A stretch of DNA of 64,000 nt from Arsenophonus apicola (GTDB taxonomy: Bacteria > Pseudomonadota > Gammaproteobacteria > Enterobacterales > Enterobacteriaceae), in NCBI RefSeq assembly GCF_020268605.1, contig NZ_CP084222.1, forward strand, positions 310,001 to 374,000, written 5' to 3'. Below are positions 43,885 through 53,036 of the stretch, piece by piece. Position 1 is the stretch's first letter. The number at the start of each line of letters is the position of its first letter. The notes beneath the pieces are model-generated. The model had not been told where the DNA came from and did not search any database. It saw nothing but the letters and a program-made list of their open reading frames with translations. The position numbers and the translations under genes were made by a program.

Positions 43885-46005
43885 TTTTTAAGTGTTTAAC
43901 GCGTCGTTTAACTTCTTCTTGTTTACCGCTATTGAATGGTCTGGCATCGGGGCTACCAAGATAACCACAAACACGGCGAATAACCGAAACGCGGGTTGGA
44001 TCATGATTATCGCAAGATGGGCAGACAAACCCTTTACTAGTACAGGCAAATTCACCGGTAAATCCACATTCATAGCACTCGTCAATCGGGGTATTGGTAC
44101 CATAATAGGGAATATGATGATAGCTGTAATCCCAGACATCTTCTAATGCTTTTAAGTTATGTTGTAAGTTTGGATATTCACCGTAGCAGATAAAACCACC
44201 ATTAGCTAACGCTGGGTAAGGTGCTTCAAAGTCAATTTTATCGTAAGGATTGACCTGTTTTTCGACATCCAGATGGAAACTATTAGTATAATATCCTTTA
44301 TCAGTAACACCGTCGATTAAACCGAATTCAGCCATATCTTAGCGACAAAATCGGTCACATAAATTCTCACTGGGAGTACTATATAAGCTAAATCCATAGC
44401 CAGTTGCTGCTTTCCAGCGATCGGTTGCTGCCCGCAGATGTTTAATGATCTGATAGGCTTTTTGCCGCAGAGTTTCATCATCAAAAACATGTTTTTGCGT
44501 GCCATAAAGTGCATTGATTGTTTCATGCAGACCGATATAACCTAAAGAAATCGATGCACGACCACGTTTGAAGATTTCAGCAATATTGTCTTCCGCTTGT
44601 AAACGAACGCCACAGGCACCCTCCATATAGAGTATGGGTGCGACACGCGCTTTGACATTTTCCAGTCTGGCGATACGCGTCATCAGCGCTTTTTTGGTAA
44701 TTGCCAATCTGCTATCTAGGATTTGATAAAATTGTTGTTCGTTACCTTTAGCCTCAATGGCTATCCGAGGCAAGTTAATACTGATCCCTCCGAGATTATT
44801 ACGTCCTTCATGGATACTTGGCCTTGCTCTTCATAAACGCCTAAAAAACTGCGGCAACCCATCGGAGTTTTGAAGGAGCCAGTAACATTTACTACTTGAT
44901 CATAGTTAAGAATATCTGGGTACATCCGTTTGCTGGCACATTCTAATGCTAGTTGCTTAATATCGTAGTTTGGATCACCATATTGGTGATTGATCCCCTT
45001 ACGGATAGCAAAAACTAATTTTGGGAATACCGCGGTTTTACGATTTTTACCCAGTCCAGCTAAACGATTTTGTAAGATCGATTTTTGGATTAATCGCGAC
45101 TCTTTTGAGGTTCCTAAGCCAAATCCAAAGGTAACAAAAGGTGTTTGACCATTTGCGGTGTGCAGTGTGTTGACTTCATATTCTAGTGATTGAAAAGCGT
45201 CATAACACTCTTTTTCTGTTCTGCTGTCAGCGTAGCCCAATTGGTCGGCAATTTGCCATTCTTTGGCAATTTTTAAGTGTTTTTTATAGCTCGCCTGGAC
45301 AAAAGGAGCCAAGACTTCATCGATACGATTAATGGTTGTACCACCATAAATATGGCTGGCCACTTGAGCAATAATTTGTGCCGTGACGGCGGTGGCGGTT
45401 GAAATCGATTTTGGTGGCTCGATTTCAGCATTACCCATTTTAAAACCTTTGGTTAACATCCCTTGCAAATCGATAAGCATACAGTTAAACATTGGAAAAA
45501 AGGGTGAGTAATCAAGATCATGATAGTGAATTTCACCACGTTCGTGTGCCATAACGACATCACGCGGCAAAATATGTTGTTTAGCATAATGTTTGGCAAC
45601 AATGCCGGCTAATAAATCGCGTTGAATTGGAATTACCTTGCTATCTTTATTTGCATTCTCATTGAGTAACGAAACATTGCTTTGCTCAATCAAGCCACGA
45701 ATTTCGTGAGTGAGGCGACTACGTTGTTCTCTGGCAATATCCCGATCATGGCGATAGGCAATATAATTTCTGGCCAGATCTTAATAACGACCTGCCATCA
45801 GTTGATTTTCAACCGCATCTTGGATTTCATGAATATCAACGGTTTGACGGTTGCCTAATTGTTGTTCGACGACTGAGGCGACAACTGCACAATAATGATC
45901 ATCGCATATCCCATTGGCAGTGGCTGCACGCATGACGGCTTGTTTGATCCGATTTTTATCAAAAACGACCTGACAGCCATCGCGTTTAATAACTACTGTT
46001 TTCAC
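43868..46005 (-). pseudogene. nrdD: Anaerobic ribonucleoside-triphosphate reductase, broken by two stops and a frameshift
   Basis: Pieces align along the whole E. coli NrdD (712 residues): the ATP-cone start (MKTVVIKRDGCQVVFDKNRI), the barrel (HERGEIHYHDLDYSPFFPMF) and the C-terminus with the Zn cysteines (CYECGFTGEFACTSKG) and radical Gly (RRVCGYLGSPDARPF). It is interrupted by TAA at 45781-45783 (E. coli Lys in YKQLAR), a one-base loss near 44813-44818 (before HEGRNNLG) and TAA at 44339-44341 (E. coli Leu in DRFCRLDTAEF). All other sequence is conserved, which points to recent inactivation. NrdR boxes and an FNR-like site remain upstream. Confidence 0.9.
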
Positions 46006-46085
46006 AATAGGCTCCTCTAATAGTTATCCACAATTAAATCACAATTAAATATGCAGCATTAATTTGTGGATAAATCTGTCTATAA

Positions 46086-46101
46086 ATTCTATATATAGTG
46101 C
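46086..46101 (-). promoter_or_regulatory. NrdR box 1 upstream of nrdD
   Basis: The core CTATATATAG followed by TG matches the NrdR box core CWATATATWG exactly. It lies 81 bases before the nrdD start and 32 bases (about three helical turns) from box 2, the spacing expected of paired NrdR boxes. Confidence 0.75.
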
Positions 46102-46117
46102 TTTACTATATATTAAA

Positions 46118-46133
46118 GCACAATATATAGTGC
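46118..46133 (-). promoter_or_regulatory. NrdR box 2 upstream of nrdD
   Basis: GCACAATATATAGTGC is a near-perfect dyad and matches the NrdR consensus (acaCWATATATWGtgt) over the core and both flanks. NrdR represses ribonucleotide reductase operons when dATP is high. Confidence 0.8.
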
Positions 46134-46159
46134 CTGGTGTTTATTTAGCAGGACTTTTA

Positions 46160-46173
46160 TTGATCTAAAACAA
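46160..46173 (-). promoter_or_regulatory. FNR-like site upstream of nrdD
   Basis: TTGAT-CTAA-AACAA matches the FNR consensus TTGAT-N4-ATCAA at 9 of 10 positions. It lies 155 bases before nrdD, beyond the NrdR boxes. E. coli nrdDG is FNR-activated, so the site fits; binding is inferred. The rest of 46006-46352 shows no gene. Confidence 0.5.
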
Positions 46174-46352
46174 AGAAATTGGATGTTGTTTGTTTTTTGG
46201 CTAAATGTTAATAACAACGGAGAGGTTTAAGTGGTTAATTGTGGCAAAATCTTTATAGAAAAGGTTTCTATAAAGATTTAGTTAAGTAAATGGTTAAATC
46301 ATTGGCGCTGACTAAGTTTTATTAACCATAATACCAAAGTGAGTGAAATTTA

Positions 46353-46736
46353 TTAACGAATAGCTATCGCTTCAATTTCAATGCGAACATCTTTTGGTAA
46401 GCGAGCAACTTCGACGCAAGAACGAGCAGGATAAGGCGCATTATGTTTATTAAAAAAAGCTTCATAAGTGGCATTTACGCTCGCAAAATCATTCAGATCT
46501 TTAACAAAAACGGTAGTTTTAACAATATTAGCCACACTGAGACCCGCTTTTTCCACAATAGCTTGAATGTTTTCCAGTGACTGTGTTGTTTGAGCAGTAA
46601 TGTCGTCAGCTATTTCACCGGTTTTCGGATCAAGCGGAATTTGGCCGGATGTAATAATCATGCTGCTAAGATCAACACCTTGCACATAAGGGCCGATAGC
46701 TGCTGGCGCGTTTTCAGTTTTGATTTCGTATGACAT
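46353..46736 (-). CDS. ridA: 2-iminobutanoate/2-iminopropanoate deaminase RidA
   Basis: RidA hydrolyses reactive enamines and imines released by PLP enzymes such as threonine dehydratase. The protein has 127 residues: YVQGVDLSSMIITSGQIPLD and PARSCVEVARLPKDVRIEIE, which includes the catalytic Arg and the family end motif. Its position 96 bases after pyrI is the same as in E. coli, and it may be read through from the pyr promoter. Confidence 0.95.
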   Translation of the reverse strand: MSYEIKTENAPAAIGPYVQGVDLSSMIITSGQIPLDPKTGEIADDITAQTTQSLENIQAIVEKAGLSVANIVKTTVFVKDLNDFASVNATYEAFFNKHNAPYPARSCVEVARLPKDVRIEIEAIAIR

Positions 46737-46832
46737 AAGTTATTCATTACCTTGTAGTCTAAAAGTTAATCATCAATTTACTAGCACCACTATCTTAGTG
46801 GTCTACATATATAGGGGTTATATAATAGCGCA

Positions 46833-47297
46833 TTACATATTATTAATTACCGCATGTCGATCAAAGGTTTTTTCACAATATTTGCATGTCAGAATGACTT
46901 CATTATGCCGCTGTTTCACGTTAAAACTGCTCTTGACTGGCTCATTGTTACTAATGCAATTACTGTTAGGGCAGATCAAAACAGCATCAATTTGTTCAGG
47001 TAAGCTAATTGATAGCTTTTTTTCCACTTTATAGTCTTTAATACAGTTAACGGTGGCATAGGGAGCATACATTGCCAGTTCGTTGGCTTGTTCGGGTGTG
47101 AGAAAGGTATTTTCAATTTTGATCAGATCTTTTTTACCTAAGTGATTAGAAGGTAGATTTAAACCTATGGTAATACGCTGATCAGTTTGCGTTAATTTAA
47201 ACAGCGAAAGTAATTTAAAACCCATTTGGGCAGGGATATGGTCGATAACAGTACCACAGCTAATTGCTTCCACTTGTAATTTGTGGTTATTTGCCAT
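46833..47297 (-). CDS. pyrI: Aspartate carbamoyltransferase regulatory chain
   Basis: PyrI binds ATP, CTP and UTP and gives allosteric control to the PyrB catalytic trimers. The protein has 154 residues. The N-terminal allosteric part shows VEAISCGTVIDHIPAQMGFK; the C-terminal zinc site has four cysteines in CPNSNC and CKYC. It starts 11 bases after pyrB, typical of the pyrBI operon. Confidence 0.96.
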   Translation of the reverse strand: MANNHKLQVEAISCGTVIDHIPAQMGFKLLSLFKLTQTDQRITIGLNLPSNHLGKKDLIKIENTFLTPEQANELAMYAPYATVNCIKDYKVEKKLSISLPEQIDAVLICPNSNCISNNEPVKSSFNVKQRHNEVILTCKYCEKTFDRHAVINNM

Positions 47298-47308
47298 AAT
47301 TGTATGCC

Positions 47309-48244
47309 TCAGAAATTAATGGTTTTGTTAAGTATCAACGCTAAAAGTGCTTGTCGTGCATAAATACCATTACCGGCTTGCTGAAAATAGTAAGCATGGG
47401 ATGTTTTATCAACATCAGTAGTAATTTCATCAATACGTGGTAGAGGATGTAAAACTTTCATGCCAGATTTAGCAGCGGCTAATTCATGGCTGGTTAAAAT
47501 AAATTGGGCTTTAACATTGGCATATTCGGAAGTATCTAAACGCTCTTTTTGTACTCGTGTTATATATAGAATGTCCAGTTTTGGCAACACCGCTTCTATG
47601 TTGTCATGTAAGCTATAAGTTATCCCTTTTTCTTCTAACAGATGTAGTATATGGGCCGGCATGGCTAAAGCTTCAGGTGCAATAAAATAGAAATGATTAT
47701 TGTCAAATTTTGATAACGCTTGGGTTAATGAATGAACGGTTCGGCCATATTTCAGATCACCAACCATCGCAATATGTAAATTATTTAAGCTGCCTTGGCT
47801 CTCTTGAATGGTGAATAGATCAAGTAGTGTCTGTGTAGGATGTTGATTGGCACCATCACCCGCATTTATGACCGGGATTTTTCCTGCAAACTGAGCTGCT
47901 AAACGTGATGCACCTTCTTGTGGATGGCGGATAACAATGGCATCAACATATTGGCTAATAACCGATATGGTATCTGCCAGGGTTTCCCCTTTTTTACCTA
48001 ACGAAGTATTATTGCTATCGGAAAAACCCACCACAGAAGCCCCTAAGCGGTGAATAGCGGTTTCAAAAGAGAGGCGGGTACGGGTGGAAGCTTCAAAGAA
48101 ACAACTAGCGATCACTTTATGTTTTAGCAAATCCGGTTGGGGATGTTGTTTTAGTGACGTAGCAACCTCAAGTACAGCGAGTAGATCTTCACGTTTTAAA
48201 TCATTAATCGAGATTATGTCTCGAAGATACAACGGATTAACCAT
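47309..48244 (-). CDS. pyrB: Aspartate carbamoyltransferase catalytic chain
   Basis: PyrB makes N-carbamoyl-aspartate, the first committed step of pyrimidine synthesis. The protein has 311 residues. The carbamoyl-phosphate loop is STRTRLSFETA, with the 80s-loop Ser/Lys in SLGKKGETLADT, HPTQTLLDL and the aspartate-site HPLPRIDEI. Expression is likely controlled by the leader peptide and attenuator just upstream, as in E. coli. Confidence 0.97.
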   Translation of the reverse strand: MVNPLYLRDIISINDLKREDLLAVLEVATSLKQHPQPDLLKHKVIASCFFEASTRTRLSFETAIHRLGASVVGFSDSNNTSLGKKGETLADTISVISQYVDAIVIRHPQEGASRLAAQFAGKIPVINAGDGANQHPTQTLLDLFTIQESQGSLNNLHIAMVGDLKYGRTVHSLTQALSKFDNNHFYFIAPEALAMPAHILHLLEEKGITYSLHDNIEAVLPKLDILYITRVQKERLDTSEYANVKAQFILTSHELAAAKSGMKVLHPLPRIDEITTDVDKTSHAYYFQQAGNGIYARQALLALILNKTINF

Positions 48245-48288
48245 CGTGTTGTTCCTCCTTTCTTTGTGCCATATCTAATTGTTATGCC

Positions 48289-48315
48289 AAAAAAAAGCCC
48301 CTCATTGAGGGGCTT
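48289..48315 (-). terminator. pyrBI attenuator
   Basis: On the minus strand the stem GCCCCTC/GAGGGGC with a tight loop is followed by eight T residues, 45 bases before pyrB. The leader peptide stop codon lies inside the stem, so ribosome position could melt the hairpin, as in the E. coli UTP-sensing pyrBI attenuator. Confidence 0.85.
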
Positions 48316-48409
48316 GAATAAATAGGGTTAGTCGAGGATGAAATGCAATAACTAAATAGCCCATTGGCAGCAATGCGTATATTGATTCTTTTAAGCATTG
48401 GTTATGCAT
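48302..48409 (-). CDS. pyrL: PyrL-type leader peptide, 35 residues
   Basis: The frame starts ATG behind GGGAG (five-base spacing) and reads MHNQCLKESIYALLPMGYLV, ending TLFIQAPQ with a TGA inside the attenuator stem. It is not similar in sequence to E. coli PyrL, but the layout is the same: promoter, short peptide over a T-rich transcript, stop within the terminator. Slow polymerase at low UTP would keep the ribosome close behind and prevent hairpin formation. Confidence 0.7.
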   Translation of the reverse strand: MHNQCLKESIYALLPMGYLVIAFHPRLTLFIQAPQ

Positions 48410-48435
48410 TTTTTCTCCCACAAAAATTTGGGCGC

Positions 48436-48463
48436 ATTATACGCCGCTCTGTCAGTATAGCAA
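48436..48463 (-). promoter_or_regulatory. pyrL-pyrBI promoter
   Basis: On the minus strand TTGCTA and a perfect TATAAT are spaced by 16 bases; the TATAAT lies 27 bases before the leader ATG. It resembles the main E. coli pyrBI promoter in its position. Confidence 0.7.
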
Positions 48464-48609
48464 GTGATTGTGGAAAGAAAATTGATAAAATTTTTTTAAA
48501 ATATAATGTATTGAATATAAATAAAATTTTTCGCAACCTAACAAAAAAATTTTTGCTAATCGTATTGAGGCCGATTTTGGCAAAATTAACTCTATAATGC
48601 TTAGCCATT

Positions 48610-48899
48610 AATAATTTGGTTGATGATCTGTTTTTGATTATTTACTAATCAATAAACAATTTTATTAATCAACCTTTTTTTGTTCATATTCATTCAAATA
48701 ATTATAAATGCATAGTCATTCATTAAACATAACTTGGTAATTTTACTCATTTTTTTATATTTAATTTAGATTCAAAGCATGATCATAAAAAATCCAAATC
48801 AATCTGTGTATAAATTTCTTTGTTGTAATAGTAGCTCTCCTTCGTTGGCTATGGGAGAATGCAAAAGTTACTGTCATATTAATACAGAGGGAGCGCGAC
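48610..48899. other. AT-rich intergenic region before rraB
   Basis: Very AT-rich, with no supported gene. In E. coli argI lies between the pyr operon and rraB; no trace of it is visible here. The right part should hold the rraB promoter. Confidence 0.4.
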
Positions 48900-49484
48900 A
48901 TGGTTAATAAAAAAGTACTAGGAGAACAGCAGGAAGATACCCGTTTGGATGTTGAAAATGTAGCGACGGATAGCAGTGATCCTAATGTGTTTTATGAAAT
49001 AGAGCATTACCTTTCAGTTGAAGAGTTGGCGTCGTTTAAAAAAGCCTTATCAGAACAGCAAATTTCCACAGAAAATTTGTTACTAGATAAAAAAGCCGTC
49101 GCAGAGCAGCGAGCAGAAACGCATTCAATCATTGAAGAATTGTTGGAAGATGGTAGTGATCCGAACGCTCTGTATGAAATTGAACATCACTTTTCGTCCA
49201 AAGATTTTAAATTATTGGAAAAAGCGGCAATAGTGGCATTTAAATTAGGTTATGAAGTGCACGATGCTGAAGAGCTAGAAATTGAAGATGGTACGGTATT
49301 GATGTGTTGTGATGTCTATCGAGATAGTGCACTTGATGCAGAATTAATTAATAAACAAGTTGTGCAATTGATGATGTTAACGGAAAAAATTGGTATTAAC
49401 TACGATGGTTGGGGTACCTTCTTTGAAGATCCTAATTATGATGATGCAGAAGAAAAGCCCGTTGAACCGAAAGCATTACATTAG
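48900..49484 (+). CDS. rraB: RNase E regulator RraB with duplicated N-terminal segment
   Basis: RraB inhibits RNase E by binding its C-terminal half. Residues 61-194 align with E. coli RraB (EQRAETHSIIEELLEDGSDP, KAAIVAFKLGYEVHDAEELE, YDGWGTFFEDPNYDD). Residues 4-49 are a diverged copy of 64-109 with a 60-residue offset (SSDPNVFYEIEHYLS against GSDPNALYEIEHHFS). The result is 194 residues against about 138 in E. coli. A GGGAG site precedes the ATG. The second copy contains the complete family domain, so activity may be kept. Confidence 0.9.
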   Translation: MVNKKVLGEQQEDTRLDVENVATDSSDPNVFYEIEHYLSVEELASFKKALSEQQISTENLLLDKKAVAEQRAETHSIIEELLEDGSDPNALYEIEHHFSSKDFKLLEKAAIVAFKLGYEVHDAEELEIEDGTVLMCCDVYRDSALDAELINKQVVQLMMLTEKIGINYDGWGTFFEDPNYDDAEEKPVEPKALH

Positions 49485-49574
49485 AATCAAATTGTTAGAG
49501 TGGACAAGAATTATTAATCAGCTGATAATGCGGATTAAGCTGAGTAAGTAATGGTTAGAGTAAGTTTGTGAGTA

Positions 49575-49610
49575 AACAACACTGCTACATTAGGTAGTAG
49601 TGTTGTTACT
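49575..49610. terminator. Hairpin terminator between rraB and valS
   Basis: The stem AACACTGCTAC/GTAGTAGTGTT with a five-base loop lies between the convergent ends of rraB and valS. T runs on either side are weak, so it may serve both strands. The direction of action is not certain. Confidence 0.5.
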
Positions 49611-49613
49611 TCT

Positions 49614-52511
49614 TCATAGTGAGCTAATAGTTGCTTTTTGATTAGTCAGTTTCTGTTTTGCTGCTAATTGAATTGCTAAGCGTTCACGCTCTTTTTCAAC
49701 AACCGCAGCAGGTGCTCGGCCGACAAAACTATCATTAGCTAATTTGTTTTCAATCGCTGCTATCTCTTTGGCCAGTTTATCCAGCTCTTTATCTAGCCGT
49801 GCTAATTCGGCATCTTTATCGACTAAATCTGCCATTGGGATCAACACTTCCGCGCCATCTATCAGTTTAGTCACAGCAAGGGGGGTTGGTTGCAGTTCAG
49901 CCAAAATAGTAATTGAGCTAAGACGAGCCATCGCTTGAATAAAATTCAGATTTTCTGTCACACGTCGTTTTGTTGCAGGGTTAGCGCCGCGTAATAACAG
50001 ATCTAATGACTTGGCGGGTGAAATATTCATTTCTGCCCGAATGTTTCGTATAGCGTTAATGAGCTCTTTGATCCATTCCAAATCATGGCGTGCGGCTTCA
50101 TCAACCTTGTTGGCCTCAAAGATTGGAAAAGGTTGTAACATGATAGTGTCTTGTGAGATGCCCTTAACCACTTTCACCCGCTGCCAAATAGTCTCGGTAA
50201 TAAATGGAATAATAGGATGCGCCAGCCGTAATAAGTTTTCCAGTATTTCAATCAAGGTATAACGTGTCGCACGAATTTCTGCCTCATTTCCCTTATGAAT
50301 CGCGGGCTTAGACAGTTCTAAATACCAATCGCAAAATTGGTTCCAGGTAAATTCATACAAAATATTGGCAGCCATATCAAAGCGATAAGAATCTAGTGCT
50401 TCACGATACAGTTTTACCGTTTGGTTAAATTCTGCCATGATCCAGCGATCAGCCAGCGAAAAAATCATTTTTCCACCATGCTGACCACAATCTTGTCCTT
50501 CAGTATTCATCAAGACATAACGACTCGCATTCCACAGTTTATTACAGAAATTGCGATAACCAGTAAGGCGTTTCATATCCCAATTGATGTCTCGCCCGGT
50601 CGATGCTAATGCTGCCAGTGTAAAGCGTAAAGCGTCGGTACCATGTGCTTCAATACCATTCGGATATTCTTTACGCGTACGTTTAGCAATTTTTTTAGCT
50701 AATTGGGGCTGCATCATATTGCCAGTACGTTTCGTCACTAGATCTTCCAAGGAGATACCATCGATCATATCGAGCGGATCGATGACATTGCCTTTGGATT
50801 TTGACATTTTTTGCCCTTCTTCATCCCGGATCAGGCCTGTCATGTAGACGGTTTTAAAAGGAATTTGCCCTTGGCCATTTTCATCTTTGATGAAATACAT
50901 CGTCAGCATGATCATGCGGGCTATCCAGAAAAAGATAATATCAAAGCCACTAACTAACACATCGGTGGGATGAAAAGTTTTTAACGCTTCACTATTTTCT
51001 GGCCAACCTAATGTTGAGAAGGTCCACAGACCGGAAGAGAACCAAGTATCTAATACATCTTCATCCTGATGTAGACTAATGTCAGCACTGAGATTGTTCG
51101 TTTGACGAACTTCATCTTCGTCATGACCGACATAGACATTACCGACTTCATCATACCAAGCGGGAATTCGATGCCCCCACCATAATTGGCGTGAAATACA
51201 CCAATCTTGGATATCCTGCATCCAGGAAAAATACATATTCTCATACTGTTTAGGAACAAACTGAATACGGCCATCTTTTACCGCCGCAATGGCTTGTTCT
51301 GCTAATGGTAGAGTACGAACGTACCATTGATCAGTCAGCATAGGTTCAATAACAACGCCGCCACGATCGCCATAAGGAATAGTAAGTTGATGTGGCTTTA
51401 TGGCAACTAATAATCCTAGTTTTTCTAATTCGCTTACCATTGCCTTACGAGCAGCAAAGCGCTCTATTCCTTGGTAGGATGCAGGGATTGTCGTTGTATA
51501 AATCGTGCTAGGGTTGCCAGCGCTGTCAAATACTTCAGCTTGTTGGCGGATATGTCCATTGAAATCGAAAATATTGATCATTGGCAACTGATGACGTTTA
51601 CCCACTTCATAGTCGTTAAAATCGTGCGCTGGGGTGATCTTCACACAGCCGGTGCCTTTTTCCATATCGGCGTGTTCATCACCGACAATAGGAATACGAC
51701 GATTAACCAAAGGTAGTAAAATTTGTTTGCCAATTAAATTCTTGTAGCGTGGATCGGCGGGATTAACTGCCACGCCCGTATCACCAAGCATGGTTTCTGG
51801 TCGAGTAGTAGCAACAACCAGGTAATCTTGGCCTTCCGCCGTTTTTACACCATCAGCCAGGGGATAACGTAAATGCCACATAAAACCGTTAACTTCTCGA
51901 TTTTCAACTTCTAAATCAGAAATAGCGGTATGCAGTTTAGGATCCCAGTTGACTAATCGTTTGCCGCGATAAATAAGATCATCTTGATAGAGCCGAATAA
52001 ATGCTTCTTTTACTGCTTTGGAGAGGCCTTCATCCATGGTAAAGCGTTCACGTTGCCAATCAACAGAATCACCCAGTCGTCGCATTTGCTGAGAAATATT
52101 ACCGCCTGATTCTGCTTTCCATTGCCATATTTTTTCAATAAACGCTTCTCTGCCATAGTCATGACGAGTTTTATTCTCTTCCGCGGCAATTTTACGCTCA
52201 ACAACCATCTGCGTGGCTATCCCCGCGTGATCTGTTCCACTTTGCCAAAGCGTGTTTTTTCCTTGCATGCGCTGGTAGCGAATTAAGGTATCCATGATTG
52301 TTTGTTGAAAAGCGTGCCCCATATGCAGGTTACCCGTGACATTTGGCGGTGGGATCACGATACAAAAACTCTGTTTGCTGTTATCACCATGCGGTGCAAA
52401 ATAACCATTTTTTTCCCAGTGTGCATATAAAGGTTGTTCAATTGCCGCTGGCTGATAAGTTTTGTCGAGCGATGGCTCAGACTGAGTTTGATTTGCGGGT
52501 TTCTTTTCCAT
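49614..52511 (-). CDS. valS: Valyl-tRNA synthetase
   Basis: A class I aminoacyl-tRNA synthetase of 965 residues. The HIGH motif appears as GNLHMGHAF, the KMSKS motif as EEGQKMSKSKGNVIDP, and the CP1 editing domain has TTRPETMLGDTGVAVNP. The anticodon-binding domain and a C-terminal coiled coil (ELARLDKELDKLAKEIAAIE) complete it. It lies downstream of holC with a 16-base gap, as in E. coli pepA-holC-valS. Confidence 0.97.
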   Translation of the reverse strand: MEKKPANQTQSEPSLDKTYQPAAIEQPLYAHWEKNGYFAPHGDNSKQSFCIVIPPPNVTGNLHMGHAFQQTIMDTLIRYQRMQGKNTLWQSGTDHAGIATQMVVERKIAAEENKTRHDYGREAFIEKIWQWKAESGGNISQQMRRLGDSVDWQRERFTMDEGLSKAVKEAFIRLYQDDLIYRGKRLVNWDPKLHTAISDLEVENREVNGFMWHLRYPLADGVKTAEGQDYLVVATTRPETMLGDTGVAVNPADPRYKNLIGKQILLPLVNRRIPIVGDEHADMEKGTGCVKITPAHDFNDYEVGKRHQLPMINIFDFNGHIRQQAEVFDSAGNPSTIYTTTIPASYQGIERFAARKAMVSELEKLGLLVAIKPHQLTIPYGDRGGVVIEPMLTDQWYVRTLPLAEQAIAAVKDGRIQFVPKQYENMYFSWMQDIQDWCISRQLWWGHRIPAWYDEVGNVYVGHDEDEVRQTNNLSADISLHQDEDVLDTWFSSGLWTFSTLGWPENSEALKTFHPTDVLVSGFDIIFFWIARMIMLTMYFIKDENGQGQIPFKTVYMTGLIRDEEGQKMSKSKGNVIDPLDMIDGISLEDLVTKRTGNMMQPQLAKKIAKRTRKEYPNGIEAHGTDALRFTLAALASTGRDINWDMKRLTGYRNFCNKLWNASRYVLMNTEGQDCGQHGGKMIFSLADRWIMAEFNQTVKLYREALDSYRFDMAANILYEFTWNQFCDWYLELSKPAIHKGNEAEIRATRYTLIEILENLLRLAHPIIPFITETIWQRVKVVKGISQDTIMLQPFPIFEANKVDEAARHDLEWIKELINAIRNIRAEMNISPAKSLDLLLRGANPATKRRVTENLNFIQAMARLSSITILAELQPTPLAVTKLIDGAEVLIPMADLVDKDAELARLDKELDKLAKEIAAIENKLANDSFVGRAPAAVVEKERERLAIQLAAKQKLTNQKATISSL

Positions 52512-52527
52512 CTTGCGTCGTTATTTA

Positions 52528-52977
52528 TTAAGTTGTTGGTGGTGCTGCCATGATCAAATTAAAACCCATACTGCGATAAGTTTTGTATCGTTCGCGCGCC
52601 AACTGTTTCAAATGTTCATCAATTGGTACAAAGTCTATCACTTCATGGAATGCTGTGGCAAAGTCTGCGAATGTTAATTGTAGATTTATCAATATATCTC
52701 TGGCTGAGCTACTGCGTTTTGTTGGCCAACAAAGCTCAACAGGCGCGCCATAGCGAGGGCCCTCACCTGCTAAATTATGCGGGACAAATTGATGAGGTTC
52801 TCTTTGCCAAAGTATTTCATCCAATTTTTCGGCTTGAATTTGATCTTCACAAGCAATTAAAACCCGTTTACCCATCCGCCAGTTTTCTGCTGCTAGCTGA
52901 CAGGCTAACCATTCATGACTTTCAAGTTCTGCTTGTGAAGATAGCTGCTCTATCAAATAGAAAGTTGCTTTTTTCAT
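52528..52977 (-). CDS. holC: DNA polymerase III chi subunit
   Basis: HolC links the clamp loader to SSB on the lagging strand. The protein has 149 residues: MKKATFYLIEQL, LACQLAAENWRMGKRVLIAC (the conserved helix-strand block) and a C-terminal YRSMGFNLIMA. It is a little shorter in similarity than valS but aligns with the family over its length. It lies 59 bases downstream of pepA and 16 bases upstream of valS. Confidence 0.93.
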   Translation of the reverse strand: MKKATFYLIEQLSSQAELESHEWLACQLAAENWRMGKRVLIACEDQIQAEKLDEILWQREPHQFVPHNLAGEGPRYGAPVELCWPTKRSSSARDILINLQLTFADFATAFHEVIDFVPIDEHLKQLARERYKTYRSMGFNLIMAAPPTT

Positions 52978-53036
52978 CGCATTACGCTTATGAAAGGGTA
53001 TTGTTTACAATACCCTATTATAAATTCACTGGTCAA

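Noticed and set aside
48402..48608. 68-codon minus-strand frame overlapping the pyrL promoter as the pyr leader gene
   Set aside because: It starts upstream of the TATAAT box and does not reach the attenuator, so it cannot work as the leader. The shorter frame at 48302-48409 fits.
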